Source of the DNA: CAVYGN01 sp964413265
GTDB lineage: Bacteria > Spirochaetota > Brevinematia > Brevinematales > JAOACQ01
Direction of reading: 5' to 3'
Assembly (NCBI GenBank): GCA_964413265.1
Contig: CAYPRX010000037.1
Location: 157,921-221,920, forward strand
Length of the DNA: 64,000 nucleotides
Part shown: positions 16,972 to 26,435 of the stretch, piece by piece
Position numbering within the stretch: the stretch's first letter is position 1
Layout: the number at the start of each line of letters is the position of its first letter
The notes under the pieces: generated by a model
Database searches by the model: none
Told to the model about the DNA's origin: nothing
Seen by the model: only the letters and a program-made list of their open reading frames with translations
Program-made: the position numbers and the translations under genes

Positions 16972-17910
16972 TTATCCGCTCTTTAACTCTTCATCGAAGA
17001 AGGCAATCGTCTTTTTAAGTCCATCCCGCAGAGGCACTTTTGGTTCCCACCCCAGTTTTTCTTTAGCAAGAGCGATGTCAGGTCTGCGCTTTAGGGGATC
17101 ATCCGCGGGAGGGTCTTTACGGACTAATTTTGAACGGGAATTGGTCAGTTCAAGGATGATATTCGCCAATTTTATGATGCTGTACTCTATGGGATTTCCA
17201 AGATTGACGGGGCCGATAAAACTGTCATTATTCATCATTTTCAGGAAACCGTCGATAAGGTCATCAACATAGCAGAAGCTCCGCGTCTGTTCACCATCAC
17301 CGTAAACCGTGATATCCTTGTTTTCAAGCGCCGCAACGATAAAATTGGAAATAACCCTTCCGTCATTGGCAAGCATCCTCGGGCCGTATGTATTGAAGAT
17401 CCTTACGATCCTTATATCGACTTTATTCTGCCGGTGATATTCCATGAAAAGGGATTCAGCAATCCTTTTTCCCTCATCATAACAGCTCCTCAGGCCGTTT
17501 GGATTAACATGACCCCAGTAACTTTCCCTCTGAGGATGCTCGAGTGGATCGCCGTAAACCTCGCTAGTAGATGCCTGGAAAATCCTTGCCTTAAGCCTCT
17601 TGGCAAGTCCGAGCATATTGTAGGCACCCATGAAATTTGTTTTTATAGTTTTTATAGGGTTGACCTGATAGTGAACCGGGGAAGCAGGGCAGGCCAGATT
17701 GAAAATCCAGTCAACTTCAACCATTAAGGGTTCGATTATGTCATGCCGGATGACCTCGAAATTTTTATTTTCCTCCAGGCGGGCTATATTCTTAATTCTT
17801 CCCGTGAAAAAGTTGTCCACACAGATGACATGATTCCCCATTTTCAGCAATTCTTCACATAAGAAATTACCGAGGAAACCGGCGCCTCCAGTTACAAGTA
17901 CATTCTTCAT
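16972..17910 (-). CDS. NAD-dependent UDP-glucuronate decarboxylase-like (UDP-xylose synthase) enzyme
   Basis: 312-residue extended short-chain dehydrogenase: NAD-binding GGAGFLGNFL, VDNFFTGR, LACPASPVHYQ, catalytic Ser/Tyr-Lys in STSEVYGDP and YDEGKR, then RIFNTYGPRM, DGRVISNFI and QTRSFCYVDDLIDG. These are typical of the UXS family converting UDP-glucuronate to UDP-xylose; a related epimerase activity cannot be excluded. It would supply a sugar nucleotide for surface glycans. It lies 35 bp downstream of the secreted unknown, in the same direction. Confidence 0.85.
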   Translation of the reverse strand: MKNVLVTGGAGFLGNFLCEELLKMGNHVICVDNFFTGRIKNIARLEENKNFEVIRHDIIEPLMVEVDWIFNLACPASPVHYQVNPIKTIKTNFMGAYNMLGLAKRLKARIFQASTSEVYGDPLEHPQRESYWGHVNPNGLRSCYDEGKRIAESLFMEYHRQNKVDIRIVRIFNTYGPRMLANDGRVISNFIVAALENKDITVYGDGEQTRSFCYVDDLIDGFLKMMNNDSFIGPVNLGNPIEYSIIKLANIILELTNSRSKLVRKDPPADDPLKRRPDIALAKEKLGWEPKVPLRDGLKKTIAFFDEELKSG

Positions 17911-17945
17911 TTTAAGCCCCTATAGTCCAGGATTTCATCATAACT

Positions 17946-18584
17946 TTAATTCTTATAAAACTGCAGAGTTACGGCCACTCCGTCAATCGGATGTGTAAAA
18001 TCGTATCCGAAAATTGCTGACTTTGAATTCTGCCAGTGAAAATCACTGTTTTTACCCTCGACCCATGCATCCGAAAAATATGACAGTACCTTGTTTGTAC
18101 CATTTTCATTTCCGAAATCGAAGCTGTTAAATAATCCTATATTTCCATTGTAATCTATCCCTTCAGAATATCTGCTGTTCGTATAAATTCTGTAGAAAAC
18201 GGGCATAAAAAGGTAGGTGCCGTCTCCATTATTCACCGGCTGCCATCTTATGATGTCGATTTTCGAGATGTCATAAAGCGTGATCATTTTTGGAGCTTTA
18301 CCGGTTTGTGTTCTGTTAGTTATGAATAGTTTGAGGGTATTTGTGAGATATAATGTCCCGTTTGAGACAGATCCGTCTGAAAAAGTTATTGCACCTTTTA
18401 TCATTAAAAGATATGGGGGTTTTTCCACAGGGGGCATATCGGTAAATGAAATGTTTGAGAAAACAGGTTCATTAACAAGGGGCTGATAAGGTTCTTTTGG
18501 AGAATCCTGTGAATAAACCGGAATAAAAGCTGATAAAACCAGACATAAAAATAAAATAACCGTCAGTTTTATGAAATTTTTCAT
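17946..18584 (-). CDS. secreted protein of unknown function
   Basis: 212 residues with a clear signal peptide (about 1-25, ending near IPVYSQ). The mature part is beta-rich without a domain I can name: GAITFSDGSVSNGTLYLTN, MITLYDISKIDIIRWQP, VFYRIYTNSRYSEGIDYNG, HPIDGVAVTLQFYKN. GGGGAGA precedes the ATG. A perfect sigma-28 -10 octamer (GCCGATAA) lies 36 bp upstream of the start on the same strand, so a link to motility is possible but unproven. Confidence 0.65.
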   Translation of the reverse strand: MKNFIKLTVILFLCLVLSAFIPVYSQDSPKEPYQPLVNEPVFSNISFTDMPPVEKPPYLLMIKGAITFSDGSVSNGTLYLTNTLKLFITNRTQTGKAPKMITLYDISKIDIIRWQPVNNGDGTYLFMPVFYRIYTNSRYSEGIDYNGNIGLFNSFDFGNENGTNKVLSYFSDAWVEGKNSDFHWQNSKSAIFGYDFTHPIDGVAVTLQFYKN

Positions 18585-18619
18585 GCTTCTCCCCGGCCTC
18601 TTAGTAGTGTATGTTAATT

Positions 18620-18627
18620 TTATCGGC
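18620..18627 (-). promoter_or_regulatory. sigma-28 -10-like octamer
   Basis: Minus strand GCCGATAA, an exact match to the FliA -10 consensus, 36 bp before the secreted-protein start. At the usual 11-bp spacing the -35 octamer is poor (3 of 8), so it is only a candidate. Confidence 0.35.
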
Positions 18628-18707
18628 AGTGTATAATTTTAAATAAAATCAATAATAAAAAACTGGAATTATTAAAAAGTGGTACAATTCACCCCGAAAT
18701 AGAACAG

Positions 18708-18902
18708 TTGCTTTTGGTGAAATTTTGCTGCATTTACTTAAGGGATTGGAAATTTCAAGGCCAGGCAAGGCCTGTACAATGTATATATCGTATTGAAATA
18801 TATAAAGGCATAAATGAACACTTTATATTTTATAACAGGGAAAGACTGCACCAGGGCCTTGAATATAAACTGCGGGATCAATTAATTTTGTATTATCGAT
18901 AG
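18708..18902 (+). pseudogene. IS3-family transposase (OrfB) C-terminal remnant
   Basis: A 64-residue open frame keeps the end of an IS3-type DDE transposase: YLRDW near the start and INEHFIFYNRERLHQGLEYK near the end, which match the C-terminal part of the integrase core in IS3 elements. The sequence between these blocks is scrambled or shortened, the catalytic DDE residues upstream are missing, and no OrfA or terminal repeats are visible nearby. It marks an old insertion that has decayed. Confidence 0.72.
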
Positions 18903-19104
18903 TTGAACAATAAACAGCTTTTCGGAAAAAATGGTTCTGAAAGACATCTCGGAACGACAGAAGCAAAATATTTTTAAGGTTTTGCAATAAAATATAAATT
19001 AATTACATTATTAATATCTAAACGTAAATATTAAAAGAAAATTTGTTACGGAGTCTGGAAACCGAGACTTTATAAATCTATGTATTTAATGGGAGGAGGC
19101 CTTC

Positions 19105-19347
19105 ATGAAAAAAGTTCTTTTTGGAATAATTGCCGCTTTCATAATTTTCACGATTTCATCCTCTGTAAACTCACCGCTTTCTTCAAGTTCTTCTAATGCT
19201 TCTACTTATCCTCATACTCCTACGGTTTACACTGCCGGGCAGAACGATGCGGGCCAGGCCTGCTACTGGACGGGGTCAAGCACAACACCTACTGTACTGG
19301 ATACAGCAAGTGGTTATTCTTATGCATATTCCATTTTCGTACAATGA
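19105..19347 (+). pseudogene. truncated secreted repeat protein
   Basis: A good ribosome-binding site (GGGAGGAGG) and a signal peptide (MKKVLFGIIAAFIIFTIS) lead into one partial copy of a repeat of the type VYTAG...ACYWTG...AYSIFV, which I associate with surface proteins built of many such units. The frame stops straight after the first unit (SIFVQ) and no further units are seen in other frames. Probably the 5' stump of a larger gene; alternatively a very short secreted protein. Confidence 0.45.
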
Positions 19348-19660
19348 AAATATACCAGACTTCAGTAAGGGGAAGAGCGGCCTGTCCGAAATCCATGAAT
19401 AATAGAATAAAAATTGGTAAATATTTCAATAAAATTCCATCATAATTTAATTGATTTTCTGTCCTAAGATGAGAGTGCACTTGATGGCTGTCAGTTCCAT
19501 TCTTTTCGTTATCTCAAGTTCTATCATGCTTTCATCCATTTTTCTTCTTGTTGCTGCTATAATATTTTCAATTGGGCATTTGTTTAATTCAATATGAGTT
19601 AGCGATCGCCCGGATAGGGGTGATGTAAGGGTGATTACACTCCCTGCTTAAATGGATCCG
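19348..19660 (+). other. non-coding stretch, no recognisable gene
   Basis: Between the truncated repeat protein and the radical SAM gene. A minus-strand frame of about 60 codons (ending near 19449, containing CPIENIIAATRRK) is open but has no usable start or recognised family; it may be gene debris like its neighbours. Confidence 0.4.
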
Positions 19661-20821
19661 TTACAATAGACTTTTAACCCATTCTCTTTTTTCAATAAGG
19701 GCGCAGCCTGAAACTTCGCTTAATTTTTCATGGCTCTCCCTGATCCTTCTCAGGAATACTGATCTCAAAGCATCTTTCAGCGAACTTTTTTTCAGGTTTG
19801 AATCAGAAAAAGGAGAAAAGGGGCAGGGTTCAAGCGAGCCGTCTGCGCTAATGTGAATAAAACCCCTCCCGGCTGAAAGACAGCCTCCATACTGCTCTTC
19901 TTCACCGGGAAATTCGATGAAAATGCCCGGTAATGATTTTCGAAGGCTTTCAACTCTCTCAAGAAAAGCCGTTTTATCATTTTGATTTAAGGGGGTGAAG
20001 GATTTGCTATCATCGAAGGGCTGGTATTCTACAAATATAAAAACACGAGCGCCATTATTGTAAAGATCTCTTATGAAGGATAATTCCGTCAGTAATTCAA
20101 AATTTTCAACTGTTGCAGTCATGGAATGACCGAATAATATTCCTGATTTATTGAGTATTTGCGCCGCTTTTTTTACTTTTTCATAAACACCATTGCCTCG
20201 CCTGTAATCGGTTTCGATATTCCCACCTTCAAGGCTGAGAATAGGAATGATGTTTTTCTGCTTTTTCCAGGCTGAGGCATGCTTTTCATTAATCAATATT
20301 CCATTTGTAAACAGGGGGAAAAGAATCTCAGGAAAATCGATTGTAGTCCCGAGAATATCCTGCCTTGTCATCGGTTCCCCACCGCTGATAAATACAATTC
20401 TGGAACCGATCTCTGTTGCCTCATAAAGAATTTTTAAGAAGATCTCTCTTTCCATGTCATTACCGGAGGTGTTTTCCCTCTGGCTGTTATAGCATCCAGA
20501 ACATTTCAGATTACAGCGGTTAGTAATACTGGCTATCAAAACAGGTGGTACTTCAAGCCCTCTTTTTTTCCAGTATCTTCTCTGCCTGATTCCTTTAACC
20601 TGGCTGAGCAGAGTTTTGAGTGTAAAAGGGAGATAATTCGGTAAGGTAAAGGAAATACTGATCAAATTCCTGAAAAATTTGATAATATTGTTATCGAGGG
20701 TCCTCTTATAGTCCATATGATTCTCTATTAAAGGGCATATTAAAAATCTCCTGACTATATTATGCCATTTTTTTATTACATTTTCAAAAAAATTGATTGT
20801 CTCAGCAAACAAATCTGGCAT
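19661..20821 (-). CDS. radical SAM protein with SPASM-like C-terminus
   Basis: 386 residues. The 4Fe-4S/SAM motif is CNLKCSGC (Cys103, 107, 110), followed by FISGGEPM and the barrel. A C-terminal cysteine region (GGCLSAGRGFIHISADGSLEPCPFSPF) resembles the auxiliary-cluster part of SPASM or Elp-like members. The substrate cannot be inferred; no peptide precursor is recognised nearby. The start at 20821 overlaps the kinase gene by 20 bp; another Met (MDYKRTL) lies 35 residues in. Overlap and direction imply coexpression with the sensor kinase. Confidence 0.8.
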   Translation of the reverse strand: MPDLFAETINFFENVIKKWHNIVRRFLICPLIENHMDYKRTLDNNIIKFFRNLISISFTLPNYLPFTLKTLLSQVKGIRQRRYWKKRGLEVPPVLIASITNRCNLKCSGCYNSQRENTSGNDMEREIFLKILYEATEIGSRIVFISGGEPMTRQDILGTTIDFPEILFPLFTNGILINEKHASAWKKQKNIIPILSLEGGNIETDYRRGNGVYEKVKKAAQILNKSGILFGHSMTATVENFELLTELSFIRDLYNNGARVFIFVEYQPFDDSKSFTPLNQNDKTAFLERVESLRKSLPGIFIEFPGEEEQYGGCLSAGRGFIHISADGSLEPCPFSPFSDSNLKKSSLKDALRSVFLRRIRESHEKLSEVSGCALIEKREWVKSLL

Positions 20822-21764
20822 GCAGTCCCGCCGGAAATTCAAGAGTAATCCGGGTACCATTTGCACGCTCGATTCGAACTGTCCCGTTTAACTGTCTGGT
20901 CAGCATTTCCACCAATTTTAAACCCATACCATTTGAATATTCAAAATTTATTGATTCGGGTATACCTTGTCCGTTATCTTCTATGATCAAGTAAATGCGA
21001 TGATCTTTTATAAAAGCTGAAACCTTAATTAAACAGTCTTTTTTATCGGTAAAAGCGTATTTCATAATATTTGTTAGAAGCTCATTGATAATGATTCCCA
21101 TAGATTGGGTCCTTTTTGCATCCAGAATTAATTCATTGATTTTAGTTTCAAGTTTTATGTATGAACTGTTCGGGAAATTACCGATTATCTTATCAATAAG
21201 AGACAGAATGTATTCTTTTACCGGAATATCATTATAATTAGGAGATTTATACAATCTATCATATAAAACTTCCATATTCTGTACCCGATTTTTGACATCT
21301 ATTATAGCCTCGATGACTTCCGGTTCTTTCACAATTGCCTGCTTAAGACTTAGTAGACCGTTTATAGTGTTCAAATTATTCTTTATACGGTGATGCACTT
21401 CTTTGAGTATAAGTTCTTTTTCATTAAGGTTTAGTTTCAGTCTTGTTAATAAAAAAATAATGAAATTATACATTAACAGTTTTGTCGCTATATTGATGAT
21501 AAAGATGATAAAATCCTTGTCAGCTAAATAAAAGTGATACTTTATTGCCGACCATTCAGCAACGCAGAGAATTGACAGCAAGATTGCGTAATACAAACCT
21601 GAATACCAGCAAACTGCCACTATGGGAAGCAGATAGACAAGTGTGAAAGTGATATCCGGTCCAAATATTTTGTAGTCGACAAAAAAGATCACTAAAGATG
21701 TGATTATTCCTGAAAGAAAGATCATCAGCCGGTATATAATATTATTGTTTTTAAAAATCTGCAT
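20802..21764 (-). CDS. membrane sensor histidine kinase, HisKA_2/HWE type
   Basis: 320 residues. Four or so N-terminal membrane helices (about 12-110) form a sensor without an evident extracellular domain. KEVHHRIKNNLNTINGLLSL (His124/His125) is the HisKA_2 phosphoacceptor, with HATPase motifs INELLTNIMKYAF, IEDNGQGIP and GMGLKLVEML. No response regulator is adjacent; the only neighbour in the operon is the radical SAM gene. Confidence 0.88.
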   Translation of the reverse strand: MQIFKNNNIIYRLMIFLSGIITSLVIFFVDYKIFGPDITFTLVYLLPIVAVCWYSGLYYAILLSILCVAEWSAIKYHFYLADKDFIIFIINIATKLLMYNFIIFLLTRLKLNLNEKELILKEVHHRIKNNLNTINGLLSLKQAIVKEPEVIEAIIDVKNRVQNMEVLYDRLYKSPNYNDIPVKEYILSLIDKIIGNFPNSSYIKLETKINELILDAKRTQSMGIIINELLTNIMKYAFTDKKDCLIKVSAFIKDHRIYLIIEDNGQGIPESINFEYSNGMGLKLVEMLTRQLNGTVRIERANGTRITLEFPAGLHARFVC

Positions 21765-22127
21765 AATTAAACCCCTTATTATTCATATTATTCATATCCT
21801 ATACCAATAATATTTTTATTACGGGAAAAATGTAAATTCGAACTTATAAATTTTAGAAGAAATTTATATTTTTTGATCAGGAAAATTTACTGAATTTGAT
21901 ATTATGACCTAGGGAATTTCAACTGATTTTTTCAAAAATCATAAGGTTTTATTACTTATTTGGATTATTGAAAAGAATATAATGCTTCATAAATCATGTT
22001 TATAAATAATCACCTCTTTTGTTTAATTTTTTTTTAATTGTCCGATATAAATTAATGCATGCCGGAAAATAATTTTTCTCGCCTGCGTTTAACAGGGATG
22101 TTAAAATAATAACCAAGGAGGGTTAAT
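21765..22127 (+). other. AT-rich intergenic region before the flagellar block
   Basis: No gene seen. It separates divergent units and carries the candidate sigma-28 promoter at 22022-22048. Confidence 0.6.
22022..22048 (+). promoter_or_regulatory. candidate sigma-28 promoter for flgN-flgK-flgL
   Basis: TTTAATTT (5 of 8 to TAAAGTTT), 11-bp spacer, TCCGATAT (6 of 8 to GCCGATAA), 79 bp before flgN. Late flagellar genes of this class are commonly FliA-dependent. Confidence 0.42.
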
Positions 22128-22640
22128 ATGGGACCGGCAATGGATTACCTCAAATCTTTCAAGGAGTTATTGAAACTCGAGTCAAATTATCTATCAAATC
22201 TGGTTTCCCAGGAAGAGGATAAGTATGAAGCTTTAAAGCAGGTCGATGTCGAGAACCTTATGAGGATTAACAACGAGGAGGAAGATATTCTTCACAGGCT
22301 GGCATCCGTCGAAAGAAAAAGAAAGGAATTAATTCATACCCTTTCAAAGATTTTCAAATTCGATCAGAACTTAACGCTGACTGAACTTTTCAACTATATC
22401 TGCGGCGATGGAGATGAAGCTATAAAAAAGGATCTTATGAAGCTCAGGACATCAATAAAACAGGAAATCGAGAAACTCCAGATTTCCCTGCAGGAAAATT
22501 CTCATATTATACAGGCCAATCTGGAAATTATCGGATTAACATTAAATTTCGCCAACAGAAATGCTCAAAAGGAAACTTATGATTACAGGAACAAAAAGGA
22601 AAGCAAAGAAAGCATTTATTTGATCAACCAGTTGGCATAG
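22128..22640 (+). CDS. flgN: FlgN-like flagellar export chaperone
   Basis: 170 residues, almost entirely coiled-coil helix (LKSFKELLKLESNYLSNLV, VENLMRINNEEEDILHRL, EIEKLQISLQENSHIIQ), the FlgN fold and length. FlgN keeps hook-filament junction proteins FlgK and FlgL soluble for type III export. AAGGAGG precedes the ATG. It sits 9 bp before flgK, its expected client. Confidence 0.85.
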   Translation: MGPAMDYLKSFKELLKLESNYLSNLVSQEEDKYEALKQVDVENLMRINNEEEDILHRLASVERKRKELIHTLSKIFKFDQNLTLTELFNYICGDGDEAIKKDLMKLRTSIKQEIEKLQISLQENSHIIQANLEIIGLTLNFANRNAQKETYDYRNKKESKESIYLINQLA

Positions 22641-22649
22641 GAGTAAATT

Positions 22650-24551
22650 ATGCTGTCAACATTCTCCGGTATCGAGATCGGGAAAAAGGGTCTTATCGCA
22701 AATAACGCTGGTCTGGAAGTCACCGGTCATAACCTTTCAAACATTGAAACTGAGGGCTATTCACGCCAGAAGGTCAATCTTACTACTTTCATCCCCATCT
22801 ACGAACCGAGTGCTAATCGTGTAGAAACTCCGGGGCAATACGGTACAGGTGTGGTAGTTGAAGACATTCAGAGGGTAAGGGACCAGGCCATTGACGACAG
22901 AATTAATTTTGAAAAAGGCGGTCTTGGGTTCTGGGACATGAAACAGCAGTTTCTGCATCTTATAGAAATGGTCCACAATGAACCTAACAGGCCTAATATC
23001 AGAACAGTTATGGATGAATACTGGGAAAGCTGGCAGAAAGTTGCTTCCGATCCAACGGAAAGGGCTTCAAGAGAAGAATTGGTTCAGAGAACAAAATTAC
23101 TTTCAGAAACTTTCAAACACACATACGAATCACTTTCCGATCTGAGAAAAAATGCGAACAACCTTATCGATCAGAGGATAAATGATATAAATCATATGGC
23201 CAGGGAAATTGCTTCGCTGAATACCCAGATAGTTAAGTCCGAGACAATGGGGGATAAACCGAATGATCTGTATGATAAAAGAGACCTTTTAGTTGAAAAA
23301 TTGTCAAAAATCGTCGATATCAGGGTTGAAAGAAACAACAAACATGAATTAATCGTTTATATTGACAGTGAAAACCTCGTTCAGGGTGATATCTCGCATG
23401 AAATTTCCGGTGTTGGAAATCCCGCTAATGAGGGATATTTGGATGCAGTCTGGGATGACGGAAGGAAAGTGAAACTCGGTACTGGTGAACTTGCAGGTCT
23501 TTTCTCTGCTCGTGACGATGATCTGAAAAGTGCAATACAAAACATTGATTCACTTGCCATAAACCTGACCGACGCTACAAATGAAATACACAGGGACGGC
23601 TTCGGTCTTAATCTATCTACTAACAATGATTTTTTCAAAACCCTTCCAATCTCTCCCTATGCGAACGGAAATTATGATTTCAACAATACCGGACAGGTTA
23701 ATGGAACTGCATTATTTAAAGTCAGCGGAACTGAAAAGATTAACGAATCAACTGTTATCGGAAGTTCAGGAACTATTAATTTCGGACCTTCCGATGTTAA
23801 CGGACCTGATATCACGATAGACTATAAACCCGGCGATAAGGTCAAAGATGTGATGGATAGGATAAATCAATCTGATGCAGGGGTTGTCGCATATCTTAAT
23901 CACAGGAATGAGCTGACCTTTAAGGCGAGATACCCTCATTCAGATAATTATCCAGCTTTTACGCTCAGGCATATTGAGGACAGTGGAAATTTTCTTGTTG
24001 GAATAACAGGGATGCTGTCGGCTTCTGGAAATACTGGAGCCTTTGATTTTCACACTATAGGTGATATTGTTAAATTTAATGTCCCTGCTTTCAATATTTC
24101 ACTGACACCTGAAAAACATCCATCGGCCTGGATCAATATCGATGATAAAATAACAGCTAATCCCGACAATATAGCTGCTTCGTCCGGCCTTGATACTACA
24201 GGTAGCGGCAAGCCGGATAAGATGAACGGCATAAGCGATAACAGAACCGCCCTAGCAATAGCTGGACTCAGACAGAAGCCTGTTATGTTTGAGACCCATT
24301 CTACCATGGGTGATTTTTTAAAATGGATGATCGGAGATATTGGCACGCGTTCGGAATCGGCTAAGATAAATATGGATAAAAACGGGGCTGTTGTGAACAG
24401 CCTGGTAAATCTCAGGCAGGAAATCAGCGGGGTTAATATTGATGAGGAATTGACAAAGATGCTCATGTTCCAGCATGGATATAATGCATCTGCAAGGCTC
24501 GTCAGCACAGTTGACAGGATGCTCGATACTCTAATCCATATGGGAGCTTAG
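22650..24551 (+). CDS. flgK: flagellar hook-associated protein 1, FlgK
   Basis: 633 residues. N-terminal flagellin-fold segment LSTFSGIEIGKKGLIANNAG then TGHNLSNIETEGYSRQ, and C-terminal D0 helix FQHGYNASARLVSTVDRMLDTLI, the classical paired termini of FlgK. The central region forms variable surface domains. It builds the first junction ring between hook and filament. Followed by flgL after 9 bp. Confidence 0.96.
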   Translation: MLSTFSGIEIGKKGLIANNAGLEVTGHNLSNIETEGYSRQKVNLTTFIPIYEPSANRVETPGQYGTGVVVEDIQRVRDQAIDDRINFEKGGLGFWDMKQQFLHLIEMVHNEPNRPNIRTVMDEYWESWQKVASDPTERASREELVQRTKLLSETFKHTYESLSDLRKNANNLIDQRINDINHMAREIASLNTQIVKSETMGDKPNDLYDKRDLLVEKLSKIVDIRVERNNKHELIVYIDSENLVQGDISHEISGVGNPANEGYLDAVWDDGRKVKLGTGELAGLFSARDDDLKSAIQNIDSLAINLTDATNEIHRDGFGLNLSTNNDFFKTLPISPYANGNYDFNNTGQVNGTALFKVSGTEKINESTVIGSSGTINFGPSDVNGPDITIDYKPGDKVKDVMDRINQSDAGVVAYLNHRNELTFKARYPHSDNYPAFTLRHIEDSGNFLVGITGMLSASGNTGAFDFHTIGDIVKFNVPAFNISLTPEKHPSAWINIDDKITANPDNIAASSGLDTTGSGKPDKMNGISDNRTALAIAGLRQKPVMFETHSTMGDFLKWMIGDIGTRSESAKINMDKNGAVVNSLVNLRQEISGVNIDEELTKMLMFQHGYNASARLVSTVDRMLDTLIHMGA

Positions 24552-24560
24552 GAGGCGTTT

Positions 24561-25811
24561 ATGATAGGAAGAGTTACACAGGGATACATGGTCAATGATT
24601 TCAATAATAATCTACATGCAAGAGAAGAAGAACTTCAGAAAGCACAGAATAAGTTATCAAGCGGATACAGGGTAAACCTGCCTAGTGAAGATCCAGTCGC
24701 TACAATAAACTATATGGACTATGACAGCCGTCTTAAAGAGATCAGCACCTATCAATCAATAATTAACAATGCAAAGGCAAAAATCAACATGATTGATTCG
24801 TCTCTTGAGAGCGTAACTTCCGTTATCCACAGACTGAGGGAACTCGCTGTTCAGGGTGCAAACGGCATATATTCAAAAGAAGAAAGACAGAATATGGCTG
24901 TCGAGGTTGATCAGCTCCTGAGGGAAATTCTCCAGCAGTCAAATTCGTATTATAAAGACAATGCACTCTTCGGCGGCACAATGACCGACGAGGCACCATT
25001 CAAGGCGGTTACGGGAACAGATCCTGAAACTGGAGAAGAGTTTCTCCAGGAAGTTCGGTATATCGGCAACAATCAATCCCAGATAGTCGAAGCGGACAGG
25101 GGAGAAAAGATCGAAATTGATCAGCCTGGAAACCAGATATTCTGGTCTGATAATATGCAGATCTATTCAACTGTATCATCATCCGGTTATACTGCAGCGA
25201 GAGACTCGAAAATTCTGATTGATGGAAATACAGTAGAAATTAAAACAGGCGACAATCTGGACATAATAGCCGATAAGATAAATAATTCAGGTGCAGCGGT
25301 CAGGGCTTCAATTCAGACAAAGGGTGACCAAAGTTATTTTGCAATTGAAAGCAATTCCCCTCATCAGATATCCCTTATTGACTATGAAGGCGGTACAGTC
25401 CTTCAGGATCTGGGTTTAATTGATCATGGAATGATTCCTCCTTATAACTATTCACCATCAGCCAGGGTTTTTACCGGCAGCATTTTTGATGCTGTGATAC
25501 AGTTCCGTAAATCCCTCCAGGCTGATAATATTTTTCAGATCGGCGGTACGGCCTTAGCACAGATTGACAGTTCACTGGATAATATTCTTAAATTCCGTGC
25601 TCACATGGGAGCAGTATCTCAAAGGCTAGATTCAATTAACGATAGATTCGGCAGCGATGAAATATATCTTACAGACGCGAAAGATAAATCGACAGGGACA
25701 GATATTTCCCTTACCATGACTGAGATGAAAATGCTTGAATTCTCACATGATGTAGCTCTAAATATAGGGGCAAGGATATTGCCTAGAACACTGCTGGACT
25801 TTTTGAGATAA
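24561..25811 (+). CDS. flgL: flagellar hook-associated protein 3, FlgL
   Basis: 416 residues with flagellin-like ends: IGRVTQGYMVNDFNNNLHAR and LSSGYRVNLPSEDPV at the N-terminus, and a C-terminal helix ending ALNIGARILPRTLLDFLR, where flagellins have AQANQ..LSLL. Second junction protein between hook and filament. GGAGG lies upstream of the ATG. It ends the first part of the flagellar block; a 127-bp gap with its own promoter candidate precedes fliW. Confidence 0.95.
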   Translation: MIGRVTQGYMVNDFNNNLHAREEELQKAQNKLSSGYRVNLPSEDPVATINYMDYDSRLKEISTYQSIINNAKAKINMIDSSLESVTSVIHRLRELAVQGANGIYSKEERQNMAVEVDQLLREILQQSNSYYKDNALFGGTMTDEAPFKAVTGTDPETGEEFLQEVRYIGNNQSQIVEADRGEKIEIDQPGNQIFWSDNMQIYSTVSSSGYTAARDSKILIDGNTVEIKTGDNLDIIADKINNSGAAVRASIQTKGDQSYFAIESNSPHQISLIDYEGGTVLQDLGLIDHGMIPPYNYSPSARVFTGSIFDAVIQFRKSLQADNIFQIGGTALAQIDSSLDNILKFRAHMGAVSQRLDSINDRFGSDEIYLTDAKDKSTGTDISLTMTEMKMLEFSHDVALNIGARILPRTLLDFLR

Positions 25812-25938
25812 TTTGATTTAATTAAAATATAAATTATTGATGAAAAAAGCTGTTTGATTTTTTAGTCATTAATCCTTTAATTATTTGTATATTTCAATCA
25901 AAAGTTTTAAAGTATAATGGTTATAAACGGAGGAAACC

Positions 25939-26421
25939 GTGGAAACGATTAAAACTAAAGCTTACGGTGAAATCAAGGTAGCTGAAGATTCTGCGATCAA
26001 CTTTAAACGAGAGATCCTTGGTTTTGAAAACTACCAGTATTATTATCTTATAGAAATGGGCGACCTTCCAAACTTTTACTGGCTGCAGTCAAAGGATGAA
26101 TCCGAACTGGCCTTTATTGTCGTCAATCCAAGGTTATTCAAGGCGGATTATAAGCTGGAAATCGACGATATTGATAAAAGTCTTCTGGAGATAGAGGAAG
26201 GAAACGATTTAATAGATTTTGTAATTGTCAATATACCTGAGGACATCAATAAAATGACAATGAACCTTCTCGGCCCTATCGTGATTAATGTTAATAAGAG
26301 GATTGCCATCCAGGGCATTTCCCTGAATAATGACTATGGAACAAAAGTCAGGATATTTAACACGGAAGATACTGCATTATCTCAGGATGGTCAGGAACAA
26401 GCAAAAGCTGCCAAAATATAA
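25939..26421 (+). CDS. fliW: FliW flagellar assembly factor, CsrA antagonist
   Basis: 160 residues starting with GTG after CGGAGGAAA. Family features: KAYGEIKVAEDSAINFKREILGFENYQYYYLIE near the start and LGPIVINVNKRIAIQ near the end. FliW binds both flagellin and CsrA; free FliW sequesters CsrA and so lifts translational repression of flagellin mRNA. Immediately followed by csrA, the classic partner arrangement. TATAAT at 25913-25918 may promote this unit, though no good -35 is seen. Confidence 0.95.
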   Translation: METIKTKAYGEIKVAEDSAINFKREILGFENYQYYYLIEMGDLPNFYWLQSKDESELAFIVVNPRLFKADYKLEIDDIDKSLLEIEEGNDLIDFVIVNIPEDINKMTMNLLGPIVINVNKRIAIQGISLNNDYGTKVRIFNTEDTALSQDGQEQAKAAKI

Positions 26422-26435
26422 GAAGGGGATAAAGG

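Noticed and set aside
24050..24508. 152-codon frame antisense to flgK
   Set aside because: Lies within the conserved FlgK C-terminal region; composition typical of an antisense shadow.
25835..25866. A-run and T-run flanking a short loop after flgL
   Set aside because: Only A-T pairs over six bases; too weak to call a terminator, although a transcript end here is possible.
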